DNA of 50,400 nucleotides, taken from assembly GCF_025972045.1 (NCBI RefSeq), contig NZ_JAPDHX010000008.1, positions 1-50,400 of the forward strand. The letters are read 5' to 3'. Positions 16,407 through 23,835 of this stretch are shown here, piece after piece. The notes below the pieces were generated by a model. That model saw only the letters and a list, made by a program, of their open reading frames with translations. It was not told the origin of the DNA and did no database searches. The DNA is from Micropruina sonneratiae. GTDB lineage: Bacteria; Actinomycetota; Actinomycetes; Propionibacteriales; Propionibacteriaceae. Each line of letters begins with the position of its first letter. Position 1 is the first letter of the stretch. Both the position numbers and the translations under genes were made by a program.

Positions 16407-17084
16407 TCAGGGCTGCAGCCGGTAGCCGAGGCCGGGTTCGTTGATCAGGTGCCGGGGAGCCGCCGGGTCGGGTTCGATCGTGCGCCGGATCTGGTTGGCG
16501 AACACCCGCAGGTAGTGGTGCTCGCGGCTGTAGCCGGGCCCCCACACGGCCCGGAGCAGGTCCTCGTGCGACACCACCCGGCCCTCGTGCGCGGCCAGCT
16601 CGGCCAGCAGCCGCCACTCGGTGGGGGTCAGGTGGACGCCGACGCCGTCGCGTTCGGCACGGTGCGCGGCGAAGTCGAGCACCAGGCCGCCGCTGCGCAG
16701 GGTCGCCGGCGCCTCGGCCTCGGTGCTCGCCCGGCGCAACGCCGCCCGCACCCGGGCCATCAGCTCGTCCACGTTGAACGGCTTGCTGACGTAGTCGTCG
16801 GCCCCCTCGTCCAAGGCCTCCACCTTGTCGTCGGCCTGCTGCCGGGCCGACAGCACGATCACCGGCACGGTGGATCGTTGCCTGAGCCGGCGCAGCACCT
16901 CGACCCCGTCCAGATCGGGCAGGCCGAGGTCGGGGACGACCAGTTCCGGGTCGTCGGCCAGGAACGCGGCCAACGCCTGGGGTCCGGACTCGGCCAGCAG
17001 CACCTCGTGGCCACGGGCCCGCAGGTTGATCCGCAGCGTGCGCAGCAGCACGGCGTCGTCGTCCACGACCAGGATGCGGCTCAT
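16407..17084 (-). CDS. kdpE: OmpR-family response regulator, KdpE-like
   Basis: 225 residues. The receiver (1-120) has the acidic pair at 8-10, phosphoacceptor Asp52 (VVPDLGLPD, with Pro in place of the usual Leu before it) and Lys in SKPFNVDELM. The C-terminal winged helix (LTPTEWRLLAELAAHEGRVVSHEDLL, then REHHYLRVFANQIRRTIEPDP) matches KdpE, the regulator of high-affinity potassium uptake. The upstream kinase gene survives only as its last 51 codons and no kdpFABC is present. The start overlaps that remnant as ATGA. The regulator frame is intact but its partner and target are missing here. Confidence 0.88.
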   Translation of the reverse strand: MSRILVVDDDAVLLRTLRINLRARGHEVLLAESGPQALAAFLADDPELVVPDLGLPDLDGVEVLRRLRQRSTVPVIVLSARQQADDKVEALDEGADDYVSKPFNVDELMARVRAALRRASTEAEAPATLRSGGLVLDFAAHRAERDGVGVHLTPTEWRLLAELAAHEGRVVSHEDLLRAVWGPGYSREHHYLRVFANQIRRTIEPDPAAPRHLINEPGLGYRLQP

Positions 17085-17236
17085 CGCGCGAACTCCTCGC
17101 CCTCGGCGGTGACCTCCTGGCCGGCTGCGGTCGGCAGGGCGATCACCACGGTCAGGCCGCCGCCAGGGGTGGGTTCGGCGAACACCCGTCCACCCATCGC
17201 CTGGGTCAACCCGCGGGCGATGTGGACGCCCTGGTC
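17081..17236 (-). pseudogene. kdpD: C-terminal remnant of KdpD-type sensor kinase
   Basis: 51 codons that read DQGVHIARGLTQAMGG, then EPTPGGGLTVVIALP. These are the end of the ATP-binding HATPase domain (G2 box and last strand) of KdpD. The frame ends at TGA 17083-17081, overlapping the kdpE ATG, the normal kdpDE junction. Upstream of 17236 similarity ceases and the rest of the kinase (about 800 residues in intact KdpD) is absent. This is a deletion scar with its breakpoint at 17236-17260, next to a hairpin-forming stretch and the glpD promoter region. Confidence 0.8.
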
Positions 17237-17275
17237 CGCTGCCTCTACCAGGTGGTCTGACCCCTTTCCGCTCGG

Positions 17276-17321
17276 CTGACCGTGTGCCGCTCGCTCAGCT
17301 GGGCGAGCGGCACCTGGTCAG
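17276..17321. repeat. inverted repeat beside the kdpD deletion point
   Basis: GTGCCGCTCGC (17284-17294) and GCGAGCGGCAC (17303-17313) pair perfectly, and the flanks CTGACC/GGTCAG extend the stem with a 2-bp gap. The 17237-17460 stretch holds no gene I can recognise. It contains this repeat and, further on, TCTCTA...TAGAGA before glpD. Confidence 0.6.
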
Positions 17322-17460
17322 GCGAGCGCCAGGGTTTGGTGCCGGGGCGTCGCGCGAGCTGAACGAGGGGCTGCGCCGACTCGTCTCTACTTGTTAGGCT
17401 CTGTATAGAGAAGTTGCCCCTGGCTGGGGCCTGCGATTCAACGATGAGTGGAGCCTTCCG

Positions 17461-19107
17461 ATGACCCAGCGATCCTCGACCAGTCTGTCCGACGGACGCC
17501 GCCGCGCCCTCGAGGCCACCAGGGCCGGCTTCGACGCCGTGATCGTGGGCGCCGGCGTCAACGGACTCGGCATGGCCTGGGACGCCGCCCTGCGCGGACT
17601 GCGGGTGCTGGTCGTCGAGAAGGGCGACATCGGGTCGGGTACGTCGTCGTGGTCGTCGAAGATGATCCACGGCGGCCTGAAGTACCTCGAACAGTACGAC
17701 GTGCCGTTGGTCCGCGAGTCGCTGCACGAGCGCGAATGGCTGCTGCGCGCCGCGCCGCATCTGGTGCGCGAACTGCGGTTCATCATTCCGTTCTACGGCC
17801 GCAACACGCACTCGAAGAATATGCTGCGGGTCGGCATGCTCGCCTACGACGTGCTCAGCTTCGACAAGTCGCTGCAGCACTTCCAGCTGCACGGCCGGGA
17901 CGCCGCACTGCGCCGGGCGCCCGGGCTCGACCCGGCGGGCCTCGAGGGCGCCGCGGTGTTCTCCGACGGCCAGGCTGTGTACCCCGAACGCATCTCGGTC
18001 GAGATCGCGCTGGCCGCCGAGGCCGCCGGCGCCGTCATCCTCACCCACGCGCGCGCGACCGAGCTGGGCATGACCGGTGACCGGGTCACTTCGATCACGA
18101 TCCACGACGAGCTCGACGGCGGCGACCACACGGTGCCGACGTCGGTGGTGATCAACGCCGCCGGCCCCTGGATCGACCAGGTGTTCGACAACGTCGACCT
18201 GCCGCGGATGAACGGCGGCACGAAGGGCACGCACCTGGTCGTCGACCCGTTCCCCGGCGCGCCCGCGGAGGCGTTCTACTACGAGGCGGTCACCGACAGC
18301 CGCCCGCTGCTGGTGATCCCGTGGAAGGGCCGCTACCTGCTAGGCAGCACCGACATCCGTTTCGAGGGCGACCTCGACACCGTCAGCGCCGGCCAGGACG
18401 AGTACGACTACATCATCGACGAGACCAACAAGGTGTTGCCGGGCGCCGGCCTCACCATGGCCGACGTCAAGTACGCCTACACCGGCGTCCGTCCGCTGCC
18501 CTACAAGGCCGATGGCGCGACCGGCGACATCACCCGGCGGCACGAGCTCCGCAGCCACGCCGCCGAGGGCCGCGACGGACTGTTCACCCTGATCGGCGGC
18601 AAGCTCACCACCTTCCGGCAGGTCGGCGAAGAGGTCGGCGACCTGCTCAGCAAGCGGTTCGGACGCCGCCGCAAGTCGGTGACCCGCAAGCTGCCGCTGC
18701 CCGGTGGCGGCCAGCCCGACCTGGCCGCTCTGCGCGCCGAGGTGGTGCACGTCGGCATCGACGAACGGCTGGCCCGGCGGCTCGTCGACCAGTACGGCAC
18801 CCGCGCGGTGCCCCTGGCCGCACTGATCACCTCCTCGCAGGCCAACTCGCAGGTGCTCGACGAGGCGTTCGGGCTGACCCGCGGCGAGGTGGTCTGGGCG
18901 GTCACCAACGAGAACGCGCACCGGCTCTCCGACGTGGTCGCCCGGCGCGTGATGACCGGCGTCGAGGACGACCTCGGCCTGGGCAGCCTGGACGCCGTCG
19001 CCGCGGTGTGCGCCGAGCTGCTCGGCTGGGACGAGGCGCGCACGGCGTCCGAGATCGAACGGCACCATTCCTACATCACCCGTTTCCAGCCCCCCGGAAG
19101 GAACTGA
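17461..19107 (+). CDS. glpD: FAD-dependent glycerol-3-phosphate dehydrogenase
   Basis: 548 residues. FAD-binding GAGVNG at 30-35, then GTSSWSSKMIHGGLKYLEQYD, the hallmark of GlpD. Later TKGTHLVV, IPWKGRYLLGSTD, GVRPLPY and LIGGKLTTFRQVGEEVGD are also conserved in the family. The C-terminal helical domain is complete. The enzyme oxidises sn-glycerol-3-phosphate to dihydroxyacetone phosphate and passes electrons to quinone at the membrane. The next gene, an FGGY kinase, starts 4 nt after its stop. That kinase is not of the GlpK type, so another polyol-phosphate substrate, as for the GlpD-like erythritol-phosphate dehydrogenase EryB, is possible. ATG 17461; ribosome-binding site GGAG. Confidence 0.88.
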   Translation: MTQRSSTSLSDGRRRALEATRAGFDAVIVGAGVNGLGMAWDAALRGLRVLVVEKGDIGSGTSSWSSKMIHGGLKYLEQYDVPLVRESLHEREWLLRAAPHLVRELRFIIPFYGRNTHSKNMLRVGMLAYDVLSFDKSLQHFQLHGRDAALRRAPGLDPAGLEGAAVFSDGQAVYPERISVEIALAAEAAGAVILTHARATELGMTGDRVTSITIHDELDGGDHTVPTSVVINAAGPWIDQVFDNVDLPRMNGGTKGTHLVVDPFPGAPAEAFYYEAVTDSRPLLVIPWKGRYLLGSTDIRFEGDLDTVSAGQDEYDYIIDETNKVLPGAGLTMADVKYAYTGVRPLPYKADGATGDITRRHELRSHAAEGRDGLFTLIGGKLTTFRQVGEEVGDLLSKRFGRRRKSVTRKLPLPGGGQPDLAALRAEVVHVGIDERLARRLVDQYGTRAVPLAALITSSQANSQVLDEAFGLTRGEVVWAVTNENAHRLSDVVARRVMTGVEDDLGLGSLDAVAAVCAELLGWDEARTASEIERHHSYITRFQPPGRN

Positions 19108-19111
19108 TCCC

Positions 19112-20626
19112 ATGAGCGACAACGACGTCGTCGTCGGCATCGATGTCGGACTCACCGGCCTGAAGGCGGTCGCCTTCGACCTGTCCGGCGATCAGGTGGC
19201 GATCGCCACCGCCCCCACCCCGCAGCAGCTGCCCAAACCCCGTTGGGTCGAGCGCGACGGCCACCAGTTCTGGGACGCGATCGGCAGCATGTGCCGCGAA
19301 CTCACCACCAAGCTGGCCGAGTCCGGCCACACGGTGATCGCGGTCGGTGCCAGCGCGCACGGTGACGGCGGCTGGCTGCTGGACGAGGACCTCGACCCGG
19401 TCCGGCCCGGCATCCTGTCCCTGGACTCGCGGGCGATCGGCACCTCCGAGCAGCTCAACCGCGAGGTCGGCGACGACCTGCTGCGGGTCACCGGCCAGGG
19501 CGTGTTCCCGGCGTCGTCGGGCGCGGTGCTGCGCTGGCTGGTCGACCACGAGCCCGAGACGGTCGCCCGGGCGCGGTGGTTCTGCTTCGCCAAGGACTTC
19601 CTGCGGGCCCGGTTCACCGACACCATCGGCACCGACCTCACCGAGGCCAGCACCGCGTTCACCAATGTGCACACCCAGGCCTACGACCCCGAGGCGCTGG
19701 AGCTGTACGGGCTGGGCGGGTACGCGCACCTGCTGCCCGAGATCCAGGAACCCGCCGACGTGGCCGGGCCGATCACCTACCTGGCCCACCAGCACAGCGG
19801 CTTCCCCGAGGGCGTCCCGTTCGTTGTCGGCATGCACGACGTGGACGCCGGGGCGATCGGTTCGGGCGGCGTCCGGCCCGGGCAGCTGGTGGTGCTGGCC
19901 GGCACATGGAGCATCAACGAGGTGATCAGCGACATCGTCAACGTGAGCACCGAGTGGCTGGCCCGCTCGTTCGTCTCACGGGGCCGGTGGTTGAACATGT
20001 CGGTGTCGCCGGCCAGCTCGTCCAACCTGGAATGGTTCGTCAACACGCTGTGCCGGGCCGAGGTGGACGCCGCCCGCCGAGCCGGCGACGACCCCTATGC
20101 GTTCATCGACCGCGAGGTCGGGCAGGTGAAGGACGACGGGGGAGCGGTGACGTTCTTCCCCTACCTGTACGGCAATCCGCTCGGTCAGGACGCCTCGGCC
20201 GGCTTCGCCGGCATCCGGGCCTGGCACGAGCGCGGCGACCTGCTGCGCGGCATCTACGACGGCATCGCCTTCAACCACCGCCAGCACGTCGACGGGCTGC
20301 TGGCCGGGTTCGACGTTGACCAGGTGCTGGTGGTGGGCGGGGTGACGCGCTCGTCGATCTGGCCGCAACTGTTCGCGGACACGATCAACCGCGAGATCAC
20401 CATCGCCGACGTCAGCGAGGGCGGGGCGCTGGGCACCGCGATGGTCGCGGCCGTGGGTGCCGGTGCCTACCCCGACCTGGCCGCGGCGGCCGAGGCGATG
20501 GGCAGTGCGACCCGCACGGTGGCCCCGCAGGCCGACGGTGTCGCCAAGCAGGAGGAGCGCTACCAGGCGTACCGGTCGCTGCAGGAGCAGCAGCTCGGCT
20601 GGTGGAAGGCGCAGGCGATCGGCTGA
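19112..20626 (+). CDS. FGGY-family carbohydrate kinase
   Basis: 504 residues. The N-terminal ATPase-fold start is VVGIDVGLTGLKAVAFD. Probable catalytic aspartates are Asp243/Asp245 in GMHDVDAG; GTWSINE and VVGGVTRSSIWPQLFADT are the adenosine/phosphate segments of the FGGY family. GTWSINE and overall length resemble L-xylulose/keto-gulonate kinases more than glycerol kinase. It starts 4 nt after glpD, so the pair probably phosphorylates and then oxidises one polyol or sugar alcohol. The substrate cannot be told from sequence. A small hairpin (CCCCG-TCGT-CGGGG) follows directly after the stop. Confidence 0.85.
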   Translation: MSDNDVVVGIDVGLTGLKAVAFDLSGDQVAIATAPTPQQLPKPRWVERDGHQFWDAIGSMCRELTTKLAESGHTVIAVGASAHGDGGWLLDEDLDPVRPGILSLDSRAIGTSEQLNREVGDDLLRVTGQGVFPASSGAVLRWLVDHEPETVARARWFCFAKDFLRARFTDTIGTDLTEASTAFTNVHTQAYDPEALELYGLGGYAHLLPEIQEPADVAGPITYLAHQHSGFPEGVPFVVGMHDVDAGAIGSGGVRPGQLVVLAGTWSINEVISDIVNVSTEWLARSFVSRGRWLNMSVSPASSSNLEWFVNTLCRAEVDAARRAGDDPYAFIDREVGQVKDDGGAVTFFPYLYGNPLGQDASAGFAGIRAWHERGDLLRGIYDGIAFNHRQHVDGLLAGFDVDQVLVVGGVTRSSIWPQLFADTINREITIADVSEGGALGTAMVAAVGAGAYPDLAAAAEAMGSATRTVAPQADGVAKQEERYQAYRSLQEQQLGWWKAQAIG

Positions 20627-20640
20627 CCCCGTCGTCGGGG
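20627..20640. terminator. short hairpin between convergent FGGY kinase and zur
   Basis: CCCCG (20627-20631), loop TCGT, CGGGG (20636-20640), directly after the kinase stop. Short, no T-run. Confidence 0.4.
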
Positions 20641-20673
20641 GCTGGGGGAGGACGACCTGGCGGCGGTGCCGGA

Positions 20674-21075
20674 TCAGCCCGCGGTGCAGTCGGCGCAGGT
20701 GCCGAAGAACTCGACCTCGTGGTCGATCTCGGCGAAGCCGTACTCACGGGCGATCGCCCTGGTCTGGCTCTCCAGGCCGGGCAGGTCGATCTCGACGGTC
20801 TTGCCGCACCCGCGGCAGACCAGGTGGTGGTGATGCCCCGGCGTGCAGGTGCGGTAGGCGACCTGACCGTCCGGGGTCCGGATGGTGTCCACCTCGCCGC
20901 CGGCGGCCATCGCCTGCAGAGCCCGGTACACGGTCGCCAGGCCGACCGTCGAGCCCGAGTGCCGCAGCCTGTCGTGGATCTCCTGGCTGGTGGCGAACGC
21001 CTGGCTGGCTTCGACCGCGTCCCTGATCTCGGCGCGCTGCCTGGTGCGGCGCTGGACGGGTTCAGTGCTCGTCAT
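20674..21075 (-). CDS. zur: Fur-family zinc uptake repressor
   Basis: 133 residues from ATG 21075. The N-terminal winged helix includes SQEIHDRLRHSGSTVGLATVYRAL, typical of Fur proteins. The C-terminal half binds metal: GHHHHLVCRGCGKTVEIDLP with four histidines and a CxxC, and a second CxxC (GTCADC) near the end. Its place at the end of a zinc ABC operon and a Zur-type palindrome at the operon promoter support Zur over Fur. The gene overlaps the permease gene by 14 bp, so it is translated within the same message and the operon is self-repressed by zinc. Confidence 0.92.
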   Translation of the reverse strand: MTSTEPVQRRTRQRAEIRDAVEASQAFATSQEIHDRLRHSGSTVGLATVYRALQAMAAGGEVDTIRTPDGQVAYRTCTPGHHHHLVCRGCGKTVEIDLPGLESQTRAIAREYGFAEIDHEVEFFGTCADCTAG

Positions 21076-22048
21076 AGTGTCCTCCGTGAACGGCGTGCCG
21101 GTGGCCGTCGTGAATGTAGTCGACGTGACCACCGTGGGTGACGGCCAGGTGTCCGCACCCCTCGGCATGGACGTGCGGATGGTCCTCGGTGACCTCGTGC
21201 TGCAGCGGTGGCTGGTCGTCGACCAGCTCGATCGCGGGCGCCGCCCGACGGGCCAGCAGCAGCGAGACAGGCCAGCTCAGCGCGAACAGCCCGATGGCGA
21301 TCACCACGATCAGCGCGCCGGGCGCTGTGTCGAACTCGTAGGAGCCGATCGTCCCGCTGACTGCGGCCACCACGCCCAGCGCCATCGCGGTCAGCATCGA
21401 GCGCCGGAAGCCGATGACGAGGTGGTTCGCGGTCGCCACCGGCACCACCATCAGGGCGCTGACCAGCAGCAATCCCACCGTGCGCATCGACACCGTCACC
21501 GTGACGGCCGCCAGGGCCACCACCAGGACGTTGTAGACCCGCACCGGCAGGCCGATGGTGCGGGCGAACGGCTCGTCGGCGCTGACCGCGAACAGTTGCG
21601 GCAGCAGGCCAAGGCACACCAGCAGCACCACCGCTGCCAGGCCGGCGATGATCCACAGCTCGGTGGCGTTGATGGTGAGCAGCGAACCGAACAGGTACGC
21701 CGACAGCGTACCGGTGCCCTGGCCCGCGAGGCTGGCCAGCAGCAGGCCGCCCGACAGGCCGCCGTAGAACAGGATCGCCAGGCCCACGTCGCCGCTGGTC
21801 CGGCCCACCTCGCGGAGCAGCTCGATGCCCACCGCGCCGAGCACGCAGACCAGCACCGCCAGCGGCAGCGGTGCCGTCCCGGTCAGGAAGGCGAGCCCGA
21901 CCCCGGCGACGGCCAGGTGGCCGAGCCCGTCACCGAGCAGGCTGAGCCGACGCTGCACGAGGTAGGTGCCGATCGCGGGTGCGGTCAGCCCGGTGATCAG
22001 CGCCGCGAGCAGCGCCCGCTGCATGAACTCCAGCCCGAGCCACTCCAT
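21062..22048 (-). CDS. znuB: zinc ABC transporter permease with His-rich C-terminal tail
   Basis: 328 residues. Eight or nine hydrophobic helices cover residues 1-270, with the ABC-3 family loop LSLLGDGLGHLAVAGVGLAF near the start. A hydrophilic extension of about 50 residues follows the last helix and has the pattern HAEGCGHLAV, HVDYIHDGHRH, HGGHYDEH: more than a dozen histidines, one Cys and several acidic residues. That pattern is also found as a separate small protein in other actinobacteria (recollection of the family, not searched). The tail should lie in the cytoplasm if the helix count is even and may buffer zinc. The gene follows znuC without a gap. Confidence 0.92.
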   Translation of the reverse strand: MEWLGLEFMQRALLAALITGLTAPAIGTYLVQRRLSLLGDGLGHLAVAGVGLAFLTGTAPLPLAVLVCVLGAVGIELLREVGRTSGDVGLAILFYGGLSGGLLLASLAGQGTGTLSAYLFGSLLTINATELWIIAGLAAVVLLVCLGLLPQLFAVSADEPFARTIGLPVRVYNVLVVALAAVTVTVSMRTVGLLLVSALMVVPVATANHLVIGFRRSMLTAMALGVVAAVSGTIGSYEFDTAPGALIVVIAIGLFALSWPVSLLLARRAAPAIELVDDQPPLQHEVTEDHPHVHAEGCGHLAVTHGGHVDYIHDGHRHAVHGGHYDEH

Positions 22049-22798
22049 TCAGACCACCTCCAGCCCGGTCCCGTGCGCGCGGGCGTGCGGCCACTCGTGC
22101 ACCTCGTGCCCTCCGGCGGACGCCACGAACGGCCCGTCCGCGACCACCCGGCCGTCGGCCAGCGTGATCGCCCGATCGATCAACGGTTCGAACGGACCGG
22201 GCTCGTGCAGCACCATCACCACGGTGCGGCCGGCGTCGCGCAGCCGCGACAGCACTCCGGCCAGGACGCCCTGGGTGGCCTGGTCGACGCCGGCCAGAGG
22301 CTCGTCCCACACCATCAGGTCGGCCGCCCCGGCCAGCGCCCGAGCGATCAGCACCCGTTGCTGCTGGCCCCCGGAGAGTCGCACGAACGGCGAGCCCGCC
22401 CGGTGGGCCAGGCCGACCTCGGCCAGCGCGTCGCCCACGGCCCGGCGGTCGGCCGTGCTCGCCGGCCAGAACGGACGCCGCAGCCCGAGTCGTCCGGACG
22501 CCACCACCTCGCGAGCGGTGGCCTGCTGCACCAGGATCGAACTGCGCTGCGGCACGTAGCCGATCCGCCGCCAGTCGTGGAACCGCTCGACGTCGGTGCC
22601 GAACAGCCTGATCGTGCCCCGGTGCGGGACCAGCCCGAGCAGGGCGCGCATCAGCGTCGTCTTGCCCGAGCCGTTGTTCCCGGTCACCGCCACCGCCTGC
22701 CCGGCGTCCACCTCGAAGGTCGCACGACGCACGATGGGCACGCCGGACAGCACCACGTCGACGTTCTCGGCGGTGATGGCGGCGGTGGAGTCGGTCAT
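22049..22798 (-). CDS. znuC: zinc ABC transporter ATP-binding protein
   Basis: 249 residues. Walker A GNNGSGKTT (about 40-48), Q-loop in GYVPQRS, signature LSGGQQQR, Walker B LMVWDEP and switch His in VLHEPG are all intact. It hydrolyses ATP to drive zinc import through ZnuB. The ATG overlaps the znuA stop (ATGA) and znuB starts directly after its TGA. The C-terminal end carries several histidines (GGHEVHEWPHARAHG). Confidence 0.92.
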   Translation of the reverse strand: MTDSTAAITAENVDVVLSGVPIVRRATFEVDAGQAVAVTGNNGSGKTTLMRALLGLVPHRGTIRLFGTDVERFHDWRRIGYVPQRSSILVQQATAREVVASGRLGLRRPFWPASTADRRAVGDALAEVGLAHRAGSPFVRLSGGQQQRVLIARALAGAADLMVWDEPLAGVDQATQGVLAGVLSRLRDAGRTVVMVLHEPGPFEPLIDRAITLADGRVVADGPFVASAGGHEVHEWPHARAHGTGLEVV

Positions 22799-23727
22799 GC
22801 GCAGCCGTTGGCCGTCTTCAGCGCGGTCAGGTTGGAACGCATGACCTCAAGGTAGTCGCTCCCCTTGGAGGAGTCGGTCAAACCCTCCAGCGGATCGAGC
22901 ACGTCGGTCTTCAGGCCCAGGTCGCCCGCGATCGACTCCGAGACCGCGGGGGAGACCAGGGTCTCGAAGAAGATGGTGGTGACCCCCTCCGCCTTGGCCA
23001 GCTGCTGGACCTCGGCGATCCGGGCGCCGGTGGGCTCGGTGTCGGGTTCGATGCCCCGGATGCCGACCTGCTCGAGTCCGTAGCGCTGGGCCAGGTAGCC
23101 GAACGCCTCGTGCGAGGTGATGAACACCGTGCGCTCACACGACTTCAGGCCGCTGCTGTACTCGCCGTCCAGCGCCTTCAGATCATCGATCAGGGTCGCG
23201 GCGTTGGCGGTGAAGGTGGCGCTGGCCGCGGACCGTACCTCGATGAGGGCGTCCCGGACGTGCTCGGTGATCGTCACCATGTTGGTCGGGTCGAGCCAGG
23301 TGTGCGGGTCGAGTGCGCCGTGGTCGTGGTCGTCGCCGTCCTCGTCGGCGTGCTCCTCCTCGCTCGTCTCCAGGGTGAGGAAGGACGCGGTGTCGACGGC
23401 CCGCTTCGGCGAAACGGTCTCGACGGCGGAATCGACGGCCGGCTGGAACCCCTTCTGGTAGATCAGCAGGTCGGATGCGCCGAGCGAGGCGACCTGCTTG
23501 GGGGTGAGCTCGAGGTCGTGCGGTTCCGCGCCCGGCTGCGTCAGGTTGGTGACGCTGACCTGGTCGCCGCCGACGCGCTCGGCGATGAACTCGAACGGGT
23601 AGAACGACGCGGTGACGGTCAGCTGCCCGGTCGCCGGCGCCGAGGTCGTCGTGCTGGCCGAGCAGCCCGCGACGAGCACCAGCCCGAGTGACGCCGTCGC
23701 GGCCAGCAGGGATCTCCAAATCTTCAT
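22795..23727 (-). CDS. znuA: zinc-binding lipoprotein of the ABC transporter
   Basis: 310 residues from ATG 23727 (MKIWRSLLAATASLGLVLVA). Lipoprotein signal with lipobox VAGC. Mature protein is a cluster A-I metal receptor: YPFEFIAERVGGD, then AEPHDLELTPKQ (first His), a flexible acidic-His loop (EEHADEDGDDHDHG) typical of zinc receptors, HTWLDP (second His), SHEAFGYLAQRYGL (third) and a final Asp region. Longer in-frame starts exist to 23787, but the promoter's -10 box lies 7 nt before this ATG. Secreted and anchored to the membrane outer face. First gene of znuA-znuC-znuB-zur. Confidence 0.93.
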   Translation of the reverse strand: MKIWRSLLAATASLGLVLVAGCSASTTTSAPATGQLTVTASFYPFEFIAERVGGDQVSVTNLTQPGAEPHDLELTPKQVASLGASDLLIYQKGFQPAVDSAVETVSPKRAVDTASFLTLETSEEEHADEDGDDHDHGALDPHTWLDPTNMVTITEHVRDALIEVRSAASATFTANAATLIDDLKALDGEYSSGLKSCERTVFITSHEAFGYLAQRYGLEQVGIRGIEPDTEPTGARIAEVQQLAKAEGVTTIFFETLVSPAVSESIAGDLGLKTDVLDPLEGLTDSSKGSDYLEVMRSNLTALKTANGCA

Positions 23728-23763
23728 GACAATCATTCTCATCGCGTCCGTAGGTGAAGTCAA
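23727..23763 (-). promoter_or_regulatory. Zur-box-covered leaderless promoter of the znu operon
   Basis: On the minus strand: -35 TTGACT (23763-23758), 17-nt spacer, -10 GAGAAT (23740-23735), then 7 nt to the ATG. TGAGAATGATTGTCA (23741-23727) is a Fur-superfamily palindrome (TGAnAATnATTnTCA) covering the -10, the expected +1 and the A of the start codon, so bound repressor would block transcription initiation directly. Confidence 0.82.
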
Positions 23764-23765
23764 AA

Positions 23766-23806
23766 CGGACGGGCCGCCGACCAGCATGTGATCGGCGGCC
23801 CGTCCG
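23766..23806 (-). terminator. terminator of the gluABCD operon
   Basis: Perfect 15-bp stem: CGGACGGGCCGCCGA (23766-23780) with TCGGCGGCCCGTCCG (23792-23806), loop 11 nt, followed on the minus strand by TTTTG. It lies 30 bp after gluD and just upstream of the znuA promoter, so it insulates the two operons. Confidence 0.85.
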
Positions 23807-23835
23807 GCTCGAGTCGTCGCGGCCAGCGGCCGGTG

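Noticed and set aside
17461-20626. Firm call of an erythritol pathway (eryB-eryA)
   Set aside because: The first protein matches GlpD well and the kinase resembles other FGGY groups; no other erythritol genes are near. Kept only as an alternative.
20882-22855. 657-codon plus-strand frame opposite zur-znuBC
   Set aside because: Antisense shadow rich in His, Gln and Arg; the minus strand carries clear zinc transport genes.
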